Shown: in pieces, positions 1-27,378 of the stretch
Layout: each line of letters opens with the position of its first letter
How positions within the stretch are numbered: the first letter of the stretch is position 1
Assembly: GCF_023091745.1 (NCBI RefSeq)
Contig: NC_068928.1
Coordinates: forward strand, 10,744,001 to 10,808,000
DNA length: 64,000 nt
Direction: 5' to 3'
From: Budorcas taxicolor
Lineage: Eukaryota > Chordata > Mammalia > Artiodactyla > Bovidae
Translations under genes and position numbers: made by a program
Notes under the pieces: model-generated
Seen by the model: only the letters and a program-made list of their open reading frames with translations
The model's database searches: none
Told to the model about the DNA's origin: nothing

Positions 1-430
1 CTCTTCATCTTTCTTGCCCTAATGCCGTGTTGTCTGCATTTTCACCTGTCTTTACTTCACTCTCTCCAGGCTTAGTGGGAGATGTGTTCTTCTTCTTTTC
101 CAAGGCCAGACCCTCTCTTTTATGTTTGGATCCCCTCTCTTTCTGCCTGTTCAGGGTCTTTTCTTTGTCACTTCTCACTCTTTCTCCATCCTCTATCCTG
201 ACTCCATTCTCTGTTTATATTCATGTCTTTGCCATATTTAGAAAATAAATCCTTTCTTCACTCAAAGTCTATCATAGCTTCCAGTCTCTGCTGTTCATAG
301 ACTAATTTCTTAAGTCATTTTTTACTGTCTTTTTTACTCACTATGTTTTGAACTCACACTCTACTATTTTGATGAAACTCTTTTTCCCTTTGTCACCAGG
401 GATCTAATTGCGGGATCCAGTAGTCTTTCC
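1..430. other. RPS6KB1 intron 4, nothing recognised
   Basis: T-rich sequence upstream of the first BovB. By the layout of the downstream exons it lies in intron 4 of RPS6KB1. I see no exon, no RNA gene and no repeat I can name. The short open frame here has no family resemblance. Confidence 0.5.
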
Positions 431-432
431 TT

Positions 433-2055
433 CAGTTCAGTTCAGTCGCTCAGTCGTGTCCGACTCTTTGCAACCCCATGAATTGCAGCATGCCAGGCCT
501 CCCTGTCCATCACCAACTCCCAGAGTTCATTCAAACTCATGTCCATCGAGTTGATGATGCCATCCAGCCATCTCATCCTCTGTCATCCCCTTCTCCTCCT
601 GCCCCCAATCCCTTCCAGCATCAGAGTCTTTTCCAGTGAGTCAACTCTTTGCATGAAGTGGCCAAAGTATTGGAGTTTCAGCTTTGGCATCATTCCTTCC
701 AATGAACACCCAGGACTGATCTCCTTTAGAATGGACTGGTTGGATCTCCTTGCAGTCCAAGGGACTCTCAAGAGTCTTCTCCAACACCACACTTCAAAAG
801 CATCAACTCTTCGGCACTCAGCCTTCTTCACATTCCAACTCTCACATCCATACATGACGACTAGAAAAACCATAGCCTTGACTAGACGGACCTTTGTTGG
901 CAAAGTAATATCTCTGCTTTTGAATATGCTATCTAGGTTGGTCATAACTTTCCTTCCAAGGAGTAAGTGTCTTTTAATTTCATGGCTGCAATCACCATCT
1001 GCAGTGATTTTGGAGCCCCCCAAAATAAAGTCGGCCACTGTTTCCACTGTTTCCCCATCTATTTCCCCATGAAGTGATGGGACCGGATGCCGTGATCTTA
1101 AGCCAACTTTTTCACTCTCCACTTTCATCAAGAGGCTTTTGAGTTCCTCTTCACTTTCTGCCATAAGGGTGGTGTCATCTGCATTTCTGAGGTTATTGAT
1201 ATTTCTCCGGCAGTCTTGATTCCAGCTTGTGCTTCTTCCAGCCCAGCGTTTCTCATGATGTACTCTGCATATAAGTTAAATAAGCAGGGTGACAGTATAC
1301 AGCCTTGACGTACTCCTTTTCCTATTTGGAACCAGTCTGTTGTTCCGTGTCCAGTTCTAACTGTTGCTTCCTGACCTGCATGTGGGTTTCTCGAGGCAGG
1401 CCAGGTGGTCTGGTATTCCTGTGTCTCTCAGAATTTTCCACAGTTTATTGTGATCCACACAGTCAAAAACTTTGGCATAGTCAATAAAGCAGAAATAGAT
1501 GTTTTTCTGGAACTCTCTTGCTTTTTTGATGATCCAGCGGATGTTGGCAATTTGATCTCTGGTTCCTCTGCCTTTTCTGAAACCAGCTTCAGCATCTGGA
1601 AGTTCACGGTTCACATATTGCTGAAGCCTGGCTTGGAGAATTTTGAGCATTATTTTACTAGTGTGTGAGATGAGTGCAATTGTGTGGTAGTTGGAGCATT
1701 CTTTGGCATTTCCTTTCTTTGGGATTGGAATGAAAACTGACCTTTTCCAGTCCTGTGTCCACTGCTGAGTTTTCCAAATTTGCTGGCATATTGAGTGCAG
1801 CACTTTCACAGCATCATCTTTGAGGATTTGAAATAGCTCAACTGGAATTCCATCACCTCCACTAGCTTTGTTCATAGTGATGCTTTCTAAGGCCCACTTG
1901 ACTTCACATTCTAGGATGTCTGGCTCTAGGTGAGTGATCACACCATCATGATTATCTTGGTCGTGAGGATCTTTTTTGTACAGTTCTTTCGTGTATTCTT
2001 GCCACCTCTTCTTAATAACTTCTGCTTCTGTTAGGTCCGTACCATTTCTGTCGCT
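433..2055 (-). mobile_element. BovB LINE, 5'-truncated, antisense to RPS6KB1
   Basis: The left edge is the BovB 3' end (the TTCAGTTCAGTCGCTCAGTCGTG motif reversed), and the element runs leftward. Broken reverse-transcriptase frames are visible on the minus strand at about 1357-2055 (RT block FIDYAKVFDCVDH) and 583-1164 (C-terminal block with YGCESW and WCWRRLLRVPW). The catalytic YADD is degenerate here (NADD at about 1170). Similarity to BovB stops near 2055, so the 5' half is missing. It is a dead copy inside intron 4; a non-LTR retrotransposon found in ruminants and squamates. Confidence 0.9.
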
Positions 2056-3130
2056 TATCGAGTCTTTCCTTAACTCATCCTCAATCCTCTCTGTTGCACT
2101 GGAGCTATTGACCACAGCATTTTGAAACTACACTCCCTTCACTTCTGTAATTCAAACCTCCTGAACAGTTAAAAAATAACACCTTTGAAGTTTTTCAAAC
2201 TTTGCAGAGTTGCAAGAATAGTACAGTGATCACCAGTTGTTAACTTTGCCGTATTTTCTTTGTCTGCCGTTCCCTTTATCTCTCCTCTCTCTGTATGTAC
2301 ACATATGTATATTCCAAGTTTTTATTTTTTTGCTATACATATTGAAAGTTATTTGCAGATATGGCACTTGGCCTTTAAAATCTCTAGTATGTATCTCTTA
2401 AGAATAGGGCATTTTCATACATAACCACAGTGTAATTATCACATTTGGGAACTTTAATATTGGTATACAATTCTGTTTTCTTGATACATTGTAGTCAAAC
2501 TTCCCCAGTTATGTCAATAATATCCTTTACAGCTATTTTTTGTTTTTAATATCCAGGATTTAATGAAGGATCACACATTACATTGAGTAGTCTTGTGTCT
2601 TTGGTTTCCTTTACTCTAGAGTCCTGTGTCTTTAGTTTCCTTTACTTTTCGTATTTCATGACACTAACATTTTTTGAAGACTCTGGGCCAGTCATTTTGC
2701 AGAGTGACCCTGATTTGGATATGTTTCATTATTTCCTTATGAAAATGCTTAAATTTTAAATTTAAGTTAAATGCTTTCTGCAGGAATATTTTACATGAGT
2801 ATTGTGTCCTTAGGAAGCTCATAATGTTAGTCTGTCTCATTATTTGTTGAGTTTGATCATTTGGTTAAGGTGGTGTCCACAAAACTTCCCATTCTGCAGA
2901 TGCCATTTTCCCTCTGTAATTAAAAAGTATCTATGGAATGAAAGTTAGAGATTCTGCTAATATTCCATCCTAATAATCTTCTACACCCAATGGTTTTATT
3001 ATCCATTGTTTCTTAGCCAAATCAGGTAATACTCTGGTGATTATAAAGTGGAGACTTTTCTGTTTATCAGTTTTTTCTACATTAGTTATCATTTTTCTGT
3101 AAAGAAGAGCTTTTCATATATTTTTTAATG
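2056..3130. other. AT-rich intron with old LINE-like sequence
   Basis: No exon seen. The stretch around 2210-2760 resembles ancient mammalian LINE 3' sequence also seen near 6850-7190 and 53950-54600 (the 'agaatagtacag' type). Family not certain. A 31-base direct duplication lies at about 2591-2650 (two copies of a 'gtgtctttrgtttcctttact' block). Confidence 0.35.
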
Positions 3131-3139
3131 TTTAAAGCC

Positions 3140-3440
3140 ATGTTTATTTACTTTTCAGCTGCACTGGGCTTTCTCTAGTTGCAGCGAGCAGGGCTCCTGT
3201 CCAGCTGCACTGCGCGGCTTCTCTTTGTGGTGGCTTCTCTTGTTGTGGAGCACGGGCTCTGGGCACCAGGACTTCAGCAGTTGCAGCTTGTGGCTCTCGA
3301 GCACACAAGCTTCCGTAGTTGTGGTGACAGGTTTAGCTGTGTGCTGGCACATGGTATCGTCCTGGAAATCCATGTCCAAATCTGTGTCCCCCGCATTGGC
3401 AGGTGAGGCCTCAACCATGGACCATTAGTGAAGTTCCAAA
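3140..3440 (-). mobile_element. tRNA-derived SINE (CHR type), reverse orientation
   Basis: The sequence reads as the reverse complement of the long ruminant/cetartiodactyl tRNA-Glu SINE: 'ctttctctagttgcagcgagcagg', 'gtggcttctcttgttgtggagcacgggctct' and 'ccgcattggcaggtgaggcc' are its characteristic blocks. It is diverged. The overlapping open frames on both strands are by-products of the repeat. Confidence 0.8.
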
Positions 3441-4128
3441 GTTTAGTTTTTTAAAAAAGTATGGACTACTTTTTTCATAGTGTTGTCCATTTCTTTCATT
3501 ATTCAGATTTTGGTCTGAAAGTTTCCCCAAATTTTCTGGAGAGAGCTCTGTTAAGAAGACTTCTGTGCCCTTTTAACATGTCCCTGTTAGTTTCAGAGTA
3601 CTTCCTTTCTGTACAGTAGTGAGCTCCAGGTTTGCCTTGCATGTTCCCTCACCCTGGCCTGGCACCATCTCTTTTTCCATGGAGCCCTGGTTTCTTTGGT
3701 AGAGAAACCAGGATCTGATTTCCAAGCTATGGTCTTTGCTACTGAAGTGTCATTCTTCTGGCTCTTTCAGAACAGAGCTAGAAGTTTTGTTTTTGTTTTA
3801 AATCATGGCTTCACATGGATATTCCTAATTTCAGTCCAGTTCTTTAGGGTTCTTTTTTCTTCAGTCTACATTTGCGTCACTTTTTCCACATTGAGAAAAG
3901 CCTGATAACAACATCAATACATTAACTCATTTACTTAGTGGTACAATATATGCTAATAGTTAGAGAATTATAATACCAATAGTACTAGTAGTAGCTGCAA
4001 GCCTACTAAGTACTTAAGATTTCCTTGTAATTTTTGTTATGCTTACATACATATATGTTACTTAAGAATGTGCAGTGTAAAGTTATTTAAATATCTTTTT
4101 TCTCTTTTTGTGGTAAAATTATCAAAGA

Positions 4129-4207
4129 ACTGGATTGGCCAAAAAGTTCACTTGGGTTTTTGTACTATTGTATGGAAAAACCCAAATGAACTTTTTGGCC
4201 AACCTAA
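4129..4207. mobile_element. Mariner-type MITE, near-perfect palindrome
   Basis: The left arm TTGGCCAAAAAGTTCACTTG (from 4135) is mirrored by a right arm ending in CTTTTTGGCCAA at 4202, with a loop of under 20 bases between the arms. This is the structure of the short non-autonomous mariner copies common in ruminant genomes. The outermost bases 'ttgg...ccaacctaat' fit a mariner terminal repeat. It carries no transposase. Confidence 0.8.
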
Positions 4208-4494
4208 TAAAAGTCAGTTAAATTTATGTATTTCTCCTGTATTCAGTTTTATTTGCCTCCCCTGTCCTTGTTGATTTAATATTTTTTGAAATGTATAAAA
4301 CATTATCATGGTTCAGAATTCAAGATCTCCATTTTATAATCACCATATGATATTTGATTCAGGTAAGAAGGGAAATAAATGATAAAACTATTAATGTCTT
4401 ACTTAAAATTCCTATTCCTTTTCTTGCCTTCCCACAGTTGTTAGCTTTTTTTGTTTGTTTGTTTGACAGGTTTCTTGTTGGGATTTTATTTTAT

Positions 4495-4602
4495 TTTATT
4501 TTCCTGACCGCACCACACAGCATGTAGGATCTTGGTTCCCTGACCAGGGATTGAACCCAGGACCTTGGCATTGAGAACTAGACTGTCAGGGAATTCCCTT
4601 TC
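4495..4602 (-). mobile_element. tRNA-derived SINE, reverse orientation
   Basis: A reversed SINE head with the tRNA B-box area 'gttccctgaccagggattgaaccc' and the terminal 'gtcagggaattccc'. It follows a (TTTTA)n A-tail complement at about 4480-4500. Confidence 0.75.
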
Positions 4603-4771
4603 GTTAACTTTTGTCTTATCTTAGTTGTGCTCGTTATTGTGTTCATAAGGATGTACATAGTATTCTATTTTTGTTTCCTCGTTTACACAAAAGGTAGCAT
4701 ACTGTGTATGCTGCTGTGCCATATGTGTTCTTTCGCACTTCGCTTTCATAGAGATATTCCTTGTTTTTTTA

Positions 4772-4940
4772 AAAAAATATTTATTACTTTTCTCTCTTTC
4801 TTTGGCTGCTCTCTTAGGTGCAGCATGCAGGGCCTTTAGCTGTGGTGTGTGGGATCTGAGTCTCTGACCAGTGATTGCACCCATGCCCCCTGCATTGGGA
4901 CTACAGAGTCTTAGCTGCTGGACCACCAGGGAGGTCCCCC
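4772..4940 (-). mobile_element. tRNA-derived SINE, reverse orientation
   Basis: Reversed SINE of the same class as the previous one. It ends with 'gctgctggaccaccagggaggtcccc', the reverse complement of the SINE 5' end, and has the B-box region 'gaccagtgattgcaccc'. A poly-T/A tail lies on its left at 4768-4790. Confidence 0.75.
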
Positions 4941-5229
4941 TCATTCTTTTTATAGCTTTATAGGGTTTTCATTCACTATCCTATGCTTAGGCATTTAGGT
5001 TGTTTCTAATGTTTCACTTTTACAAATATTGATAATATTCCAACCAGTAACCTTGTGTACATGCTTTTTCATGTCCAGAACAATGTATCATTTCCCCAAA
5101 ACTTTCTTCTTTGTTTCCATTTCCTCAGTGGCACTATTAGTTACACAGAAACCATGGTATCATTCTCATATCTCATTAGTTAGGAAGTGCTAATGATGCA
5201 ATTTTACCCTTTTTCCCCCAGCTTCATTT

Positions 5230-5815
5230 TCTCAGTTACAGATTTTACTTCTTGCTTACTTTACTAGCCTCCTAACAGATGTTGTTTCTTCCCTAAACTT
5301 CACACTGCTACTTGAGCTGTCTTTTTTAAAGACAAGGGTTATTCATTTACCTTACCTCAAGATTTCTTCTCAGCCTCTAAAAATAGAATTCAAATGCCTT
5401 TGCCTCCATGCTCAGGCTTTCCATTTCCTGGCCTCCACCTACATCTCCAGCCTAATACATCTCCTAAATGCTTCTAAGCATACTGAACTACTTAATAGAT
5501 TCTCTCAACATGCCCAGTCCTGTCAGGTCGCTTTTGCGTTGGGAATGCCTTTTTTTTTTCCCCAGCTTCCACATTTTATCAGTAACTTTTTATGATACAG
5601 CTCAGGTATACCACCTACAGGACGACTTCTGGCTGTCGGGTCTAGCTCTGTGGTTCACCCATAGCACCTGGTGTTAGCTCCACTGACTCCTCTCTCTCCC
5701 CTGGGACTTTGGGCTCCTATGGGCTGGAGACTCCTATTAATTCTGCTTTCTTGTTAAGAGCCTAGAAAAGAGTAGACATTCCAAAAAGTTAGTGAATATG
5801 TGAATAAACTTGATC
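5230..5815 (+). repeat. L2 LINE fragment
   Basis: Ancient mammalian L2 3' sequence: 'ttactagcctcctaacag', 'catgctcaggctttccatttcctggcctccacct', 'gggctcctatgggctggagac' and the tail 'gtgaataaactt'. Strongly diverged, in intron 4 of RPS6KB1. Confidence 0.6.
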
Positions 5816-6049
5816 AGTTTACATTAAAACAAATCATTTAGGTTTTCATTTACATGTTTACTGCAGAAAAATCCAAACAGTGCAGATGTATATAAGAGGC
5901 GAATGTCTTCCGTTTCCCGTCTCAGTCTCTGGTGAGACCTAAGATTAATAGTTTAATGTTGGTGAGAAAAGCACAAAGTAGATTTTCCCGATCCTATAGG
6001 ATAAAAATGTCTGCTGTTTTGTTCTTATAGATCATCTCTTTTCCTTTAG

Positions 6050-21120
<15,071 letters not shown>

Positions 21121-24100
21121 CAGAACAATGCTTTTAATGAATTGAAGGCAAAAAAGGTGGGGAGGGGATGTGTGAGCATCCTGCAGGGTGAAACAAGAAG
21201 ACTCAAATGACAGTCTCGAAGAGTCAGTGTCATGACATAGAACACTTTGGACAGAGGAAAATTAAACATGGATTTTAAAAAATCAATCAATGGTGCAAAA
21301 AAACTTAAGTGAAAATGGCGGAACTCTTAGGCACATCAATTAATTGATTCCTAGCAACATCGTCTCAACCTATCAAGGATTTTCATGTTGATGGCTCGAA
21401 ACTGACAGTATTAAGGGTAGGATGTTGCTTCTGAATCACTGTTGAGTCCTGATCATGTCGAAGAAGGGTTATCCTTCCATTAGGCAAAGTATGAATTTGC
21501 CTATAATACTTGCAACTAAGGACAAATTAGCATGCAAGCTTGGTTAAACTTTCCAGCAACATGGAATCAAAGATGAAAAAAAACTTATCAATTGATGTTT
21601 TACGTGCAAACAACCTGAATCTTTTTTTTATATAAATATATATTTTTCAAATAGATTTTTGATTCAGCTCATTATGAGAAACATCCCAAACTTTAAAAAT
21701 GCGAAATTATTGGTTGGTGTGAAGAAAGCCAGACAACTTCTGTTTCTTCTCTTGGTGAAATAAAAATGCAAATGAATCATTGTTAACCACAGCTGTGGCT
21801 CGTTTGAGGGATTGGGGTGGACTTGGGGTTTATTTTCAGTAACCCAGCTGCAATACCTGTCTGTAATACTAGGAGAAAAAGAAAAGAATCTACTTAATCA
21901 TTTCTGTTTGCAGTGCTGTTCTGTGCTAAGCTTAACTGGAAGCCTTGGAATGGGCATAAGCTGTATGTCCTTCATTTCATCCTTATCCTGGGCCTGCATT
22001 GCACTGGAAAAACACCGCCACTTTATACCAGTATTTAGTTCAAGACGCCAAACATGTTCAGCCCGTGGCTGAAGGACAGAAGCGAGTCAGGATAAAATGC
22101 GTAGCGTGGGGCGGCAGAGAGGGGGAGAGGAGGGAAATCCAGGGGAAGAGGGTGTTGCCATGGTCCACTCTCTTGTGTCTAATGTCTTTACAGCAATTTG
22201 GTAAGGTTTTAAGTTTTACTTTTTACTGATTTTGCTGTCTACCTTCCTTATATTTCTTCCTCAATGGTTTTAAAAGGAAAAAAGATTTTTTTCTCCTATA
22301 TTGGGGCTACATTTTTTGCTTATAAAAATATTTGATGGCCTTTTGATGAATGTCTTCCACAGTGAATAAAACTTAGTGGCTTAATTTAGGAAACATGTTA
22401 ACAAAACACTATGTTTTTGCAGTTGTAACAAAGTCTACATAAGTGATTCACAGATACAAAGAATAAAAATAAAGGTAACTTTACCTTTCTTAAATACTTC
22501 CTGCCTTAAGAGCATTTCCGTGACTGTAGATGGTGAAAGGGTTTAATATCTGCAGAGCTTTATAAAAATGTATTTCAGTGCATACTGGTATAATAGATGA
22601 TCATGCAGTTGCAGTTGAGTCTTATCACCTCCTTTTGTTTGTCTTTTATAATGTCTTCAGTCTGAGTGCGCAAAGTCAATTTGTAATATTTTGCAACCCT
22701 ACAATTTTTTTAAATAGATGCTGCTTGCTATGTTCTCCAGACCTTTTTGAGCCATAGGATCCAAGCCATAAAATTATTTATGCATGTTGAATTCAGCCAG
22801 AAAAGAGACAAGCTTTGCTTAAACAGCAATTCAAGTGAGATAAGGTGAAATCCTATGACATTAAGCAAAAAGAGAATCATGAAAAATGATTGGAAATACA
22901 CCTTTTCAGTTGTGGCAATAAACAATTGATAATAGCTCATCTTTGGACAGAAAGTTTAAAAAAAAAAAATCCCTCCCTCTAGACCCCCTCTTCCCTATTG
23001 CAGCAGTCTACTGAACTTTATAACTGTAACTAGTAAATTAGAAGCTACAATAATGATAAGGGCAGAAATTGTACTTAAAAGTGCAGGTCTTTATGATGGC
23101 TAAAAAAAAAACAACGCAAAAAGCTATGGTGATAGATACAGGCTTCATTTCAGACTGTAAATGACTTGTCTACTCTGATAGTTTCAAATATGTTTACTAA
23201 CTATTAATATTGTGTTGACTGCCTGACCAAATTCCAGTTAAAGTTTTACACCAAAATATTCCTCCTCAGTCCTATTTGCTAGTAACATTTGCGTTGTGTT
23301 GCCTGGCTATAACCACCCCACAGTTAAACCATTTTCATAATTAGTACTGCCAGCAGTAGTGGCAAACACTGTAACCTCCTGCATAAAAAGCATTAACTTC
23401 ATACCGACCATCCATACAAATAACAGTTTTTCAAACTTTAAACATTAAGTGAAATTAATTTTCTATACTGTGGCAAGTTTATTGAGAAATTGTTTCATAA
23501 ATGGATATCCCTACTATGACTGTGAAAACTTGTCAAGTGCCACTTTAGTGTCACAGACAGAAAGCACACACCTATGCAATATGGCTTACCTTATATATTT
23601 ATTTGTAAAAAACCCAAGCATAGTTTAAAATATATGTCAATAATACTAGTCTTGAGTTTCTGAAAGGGTTATTATTCCAGGTAAGTGTATAAAAAGAGAT
23701 TTAAGTGTTTTTCTTTCATCACTTATTTTCTTTAAAATCAGCTATTTACAGGATATTTTTTTATTTTATACATGCTGTTTTTTAATTAAAATATAATCAC
23801 TGAGAACTGAAGTTTACTAATTTTGATTTTATAAGGTTTGTAGCATTATAGAATAAACTGGGATTTATAAACCAGCTGTGATTAACAATGTAAAGTATTA
23901 ATTATTGAACTTGAACCACATTTTTAGGCAAATTATGTTATTTCTTTTTCTCCTTTATGGTCTTAACTAATTTGAATCCTTCAAGAATTTTTCCATACTA
24001 TTTTTTGAGATAGAAGGTAATGGGTGGGGGGAAGAATGCATGTATGGTACTCCATAAATTCAACATTCTTTAAGAAATATATGATTATAAATAAACTGCA

Positions 24101-25340
24101 TCCAAGCCTTGGATTTTATATTTAAAATAGGACCTAACTATTTCGGTTATTCAGTCAATGTGGTTCCTAGCTTATAAGGGCTAGATCTAAGATTGTTCTC
24201 ATGAGAAATGTTGAATTTATGAAGAATGGATTTTGAGGCTCTGAAAATGGTTAATTCCTCAGATATAAACATCAATGTCCAAACATCTACCTTTTTTCCA
24301 TAGGAGTAGACGCTAGCAAGCTGGACAAAATAATCATAAGTATTTGTCCCACCATGACCTGTGGTCTGTGGCTGACTGATACAAAATTCTTCGTGTGTGA
24401 TTCTTTATTTACCACTACAGCACAAGTATTATCTCAGTGGATTATCTGAAGTAACATTTGAAAGAAGGGTTCATCTGTGTTTGCTCTTTTAAAACTTTTT
24501 TTTCCCTACCCTAAGTTGGCTTTGCATCTACCAGAGTAAATAAATTCTTCAGCTGCCTTATTAGGAGTGCTTTGAGGGTTAACACCTTTTCTGCTTTTCA
24601 TCTTGTGTTTACTGTATTAAAGTATTTGATTTTAGATTGAATGAATGTAAATAGAAATTAAATGCAAATTTGAATGAATATAAAATAGAAGTGATTTTTT
24701 TATCATTATACTCTAAGATAGGAAGAAATAACTACCAGATACACAAATGGTTTCAATAATTTTTCCCATTTATATGCTAGATATGTTCAGGTTCGCATAT
24801 TTAATAAACTATATATGTGAAGAGTAACAGTTGTAAAATTTGCTTTTGTGGAGAAACTGAAGGAACAAATTTGTAACAAGTTTTAGTACTGATTTTATTA
24901 GGTGTTAAACATCTGTGATTTCCAAGTTCTGTCAAAATAGTAGAATGTAATAAAAAAAACTTCATGTGAAAAATTATGTGAAAGCCAGCTTCACAAAGAA
25001 ACACTGAAGGACTTTCTTGTGCAACAGTTTTTCCAGCCACATTTGCCAACTTCATTATTTGATGTGTATGCACAAGATAACTTAGTGGACAAATCTGTTT
25101 TTAACTAATATCTCAATATATCTGCTGTAAGATGGGCATTTTGTGTAAACCATCTCTTATTTATGAGGTAATTGAATCACATTTGCCAATATAGTTTCTC
25201 TATAGAAGTTCTCAAGTGGGACTTTTTTTAATAAAACAGTAGTGACTCTTGATGTTAAGTCTTTTAGAGGGTATGATATGAATTCACAGAATAAATGGGT
25301 TCTAATTCCTGTTTTTGAGCTGAAGGAATAAAAGTACAGA
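21121..25340 (+). other. RPS6KB1: RPS6KB1 3' UTR (3' limit uncertain)
   Basis: Sequence after the TGA. AATAAA signals are at 21759-21764, 22365-22370, 22462-22467, 24803-24808 and 25327-25332. Any could end a transcript; alternative polyadenylation is likely but not visible directly. The stretch has no young SINE or BovB insertion, unlike the introns and intergenic part, which fits selected UTR sequence. The end given is the last AATAAA I would consider. Confidence 0.5.
22365..22370 (+). terminator. Candidate poly(A) signal AATAAA of RPS6KB1
   Basis: AATAAA about 1.25 kb after the stop. Another copy lies 100 bases on (22462-22467). An earlier one at 21759-21764 would give a short 3' UTR of about 650 bases. 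Which is used cannot be told from sequence alone. Confidence 0.4.
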
Positions 25341-26869
25341 AATGCCTCTAGTTCATCAGTGCTGTTAGTGAACAACACAGCTCTCCTCCTGCGTTTCCCT
25401 CCTTTTTAGTTCACAGTGAAGTGCTTGCTTGTTAAAACAAAAAATCCCCCCCTGTCCACCACAGACTTGTTATTCAGTCATATTAAGAAAGCTGTCCATA
25501 TGGCCATAGGGTAAGCAGGTATTGTGTTAGGGCTGAAATAACCCATGTGGTAAGATGTTACTCTTATGATTTTATCAAGAAGTTAGTATATTTTTTACAC
25601 CCAAATTCTAATCTCAAATTGCCTCTCTTAACTCATTCCTTGCTGTATACCCAAATAACAACTATTGGCTTTATCACAAAATTAGGAAGGTGATTTAAAG
25701 CTAGCTTGTTTTTTTTAATATTTGCAGTGGTTCTCAAAGTAGGTAACATAGTTAAGTATATCATCCTGAATGAACAGAAATACTTGTACTTATAACCTAG
25801 CAGGGGGAAAAGTTACAGGCTTTCTAACGTTCTTTTGTCAGTTTGGGTAGCCATAAGGCATGAAAGTGATGTAACCTGTATCTGGTTGGTCACTATCCTT
25901 ACTAATCCATGGTGGTGTAGTCTTTGTCTTACCAGCACTGTAAATTTGTTGAAAATTTCTGCCTCTACCCCCTAACTTCTCCTTCTCACCACTGTCTTTT
26001 TTTCTTGCGTGCAGACTGATGGTAAACAAGAAAATAAGCAGAGGCCTCACGTCAAGATGTAGATAATAACCAGTCCTTCAGACTTGTTACAGATCTTGCT
26101 TCCCTCATGAGGTTTCAAGGGGAGAGAGGAAGCACCTCTTTCCCTTTGCACCACCCTGCACAAATACCTGTAGGCAAACAAACCACTCTCCAAAGTTTTG
26201 CTGGCCTGTGTACAAGCTTTAATCTCCCAAGCAATGATGATTCAAGCATGAGCTTCCAAAACTTTTCTAGAGAAGCTAGTTATAAGGGGAGTTCTTTTTT
26301 AACAAAAATTTTTTGGGCCAGATGGCATGCAGGACCTTAGTTCCCCGAACAGGGCTCGGGAACACACTTGGATTGGAAGCACAGAGTCTTAACCACTGGA
26401 CCATCAGGGAAGACCTGGGGAATTATTTTCTAAGAGTCTGAGTTGGTCTTGTTTGTCACACTATTCAAATCATCACTGAAACCAGCTGTATGTAGTCCAT
26501 GTGAATTATTTTAATAGTTAATTCAAGAAAGTCCATGGCACTATACAAAAAGCAAAATCATGAACATTAAAGCTGAGAGCAGGATTGTATGTATTATGTC
26601 CACAAAGAAAAGGAATTCGTCTTTTATTCTCAATGACTGCTAATCATACTACAGAGAATAACAATACTAAAATATTTCATCCTCAGTAAATTAGTCTTCC
26701 TTAGAAAATTTTGATTGTACAGGTAAAATATAACATTTATAGCTTTCATTTAAAAATACAAATTTTCGGAAAAAATTTAAGATTTTTAGAATGGGAATTA
26801 TAAAAGTCAATGCTAAAGAAAATTCTACTTTCAGATAATGTATATCTTAAAATATTATGAAAAATACTC
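25341..26869. other. Interval between converging gene ends
   Basis: AT-rich sequence between the likely RPS6KB1 and RNFT1 3' ends. Apart from one reversed SINE at about 26310-26415 I see no element and no exon. Either 3' UTR may extend into it. Confidence 0.5.
26310..26416 (-). mobile_element. tRNA-derived SINE, reverse orientation
   Basis: The block 'gcatgcaggaccttagttccccgaacagggctcgggaac' and reversed 5' end 'cttaaccactggaccatcagggaagacct' identify a reversed ruminant tRNA SINE head. Diverged. Confidence 0.75.
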
Positions 26870-26875
26870 TTTATT
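26870..26875 (-). terminator. Candidate poly(A) signal of RNFT1
   Basis: TTTATT on the plus strand is AATAAA on the minus strand, about 370 bases beyond the RNFT1 stop. A second copy lies at 26623-26628. Position is plausible for a short 3' UTR. Not proven. Confidence 0.4.
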
Positions 26876-27243
26876 CTGAAAACAATGTCTGGAAAGAATA
26901 CCTGTATTCCTGTAAAACCACTAGTTGTATTACCCAATTGTCATTTTGGTAACATTAACAAGAAAACACATTTACAATTTAACACTGCCATCATAAGTCA
27001 AATAAGGATAGAATAAATGTTTCATATGCATTTGACTGAACATCACTTATATAATATAGGATCTTTCATTTAATATTTTGATAAACTGGACTATATACTT
27101 AAGTATTAACTGTAATACTCTAAAACCATTTGGGAACATTTTCCTTAACTTCCAGCCCTGAAAATCCATTCTAATGTCTTTACCAGTAGTCACTGTAACC
27201 AAATAAAATTAGTGTTTTGTGGCCTTAATATTAAGTTGAAAAC

Positions 27244-27378
27244 TTAATATATTTGAAGGTGTGATGAAGTGGCTCCATCTTTCCATTTGTTTATATGGTC
27301 TGAAATCACCGTTCTGCACAGTGGACATGTTTTTTCTCTGTTAAACCATAAGGTAATGCACTCTTCACAAAATATATG
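27244..27378 (-). CDS. RNFT1: RNFT1 exon 9 (last coding exon), second half of RING
   Basis: Starts after 'attcccttacag' (minus strand) with CAT ATA TTT TGT: HIFCEECITLWFNREKTCPL then C. This supplies the His and the last four Cys of the C3HC4 RING. The tail ISDHINKWKDGATSSHLQIY ends at TAA (27244-27246). Confidence 0.95.
   Translation of the reverse strand, partial: HIFCEECITLWFNREKTCPLCRTVISDHINKWKDGATSSHLQIY

Noticed and set aside
583..2115. Long minus-strand frames with reverse-transcriptase motifs as a host gene
   Set aside because: They are the broken ORF of a BovB LINE; the same protein fragments recur at 38.98, 42.5, 48.3, 51.9 and 59.0 kb.
3155..3428. Open frames on both strands near 3.2-3.4 kb
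   Set aside because: They lie wholly in a reversed tRNA-derived SINE.
1..6049. RPS6KB1 exon 4 (kinase glycine loop and Lys123 region)
   Set aside because: I looked for the coding sequence leading into KVLKK and found none on the plus strand before 6050, so the exon is outside the window.
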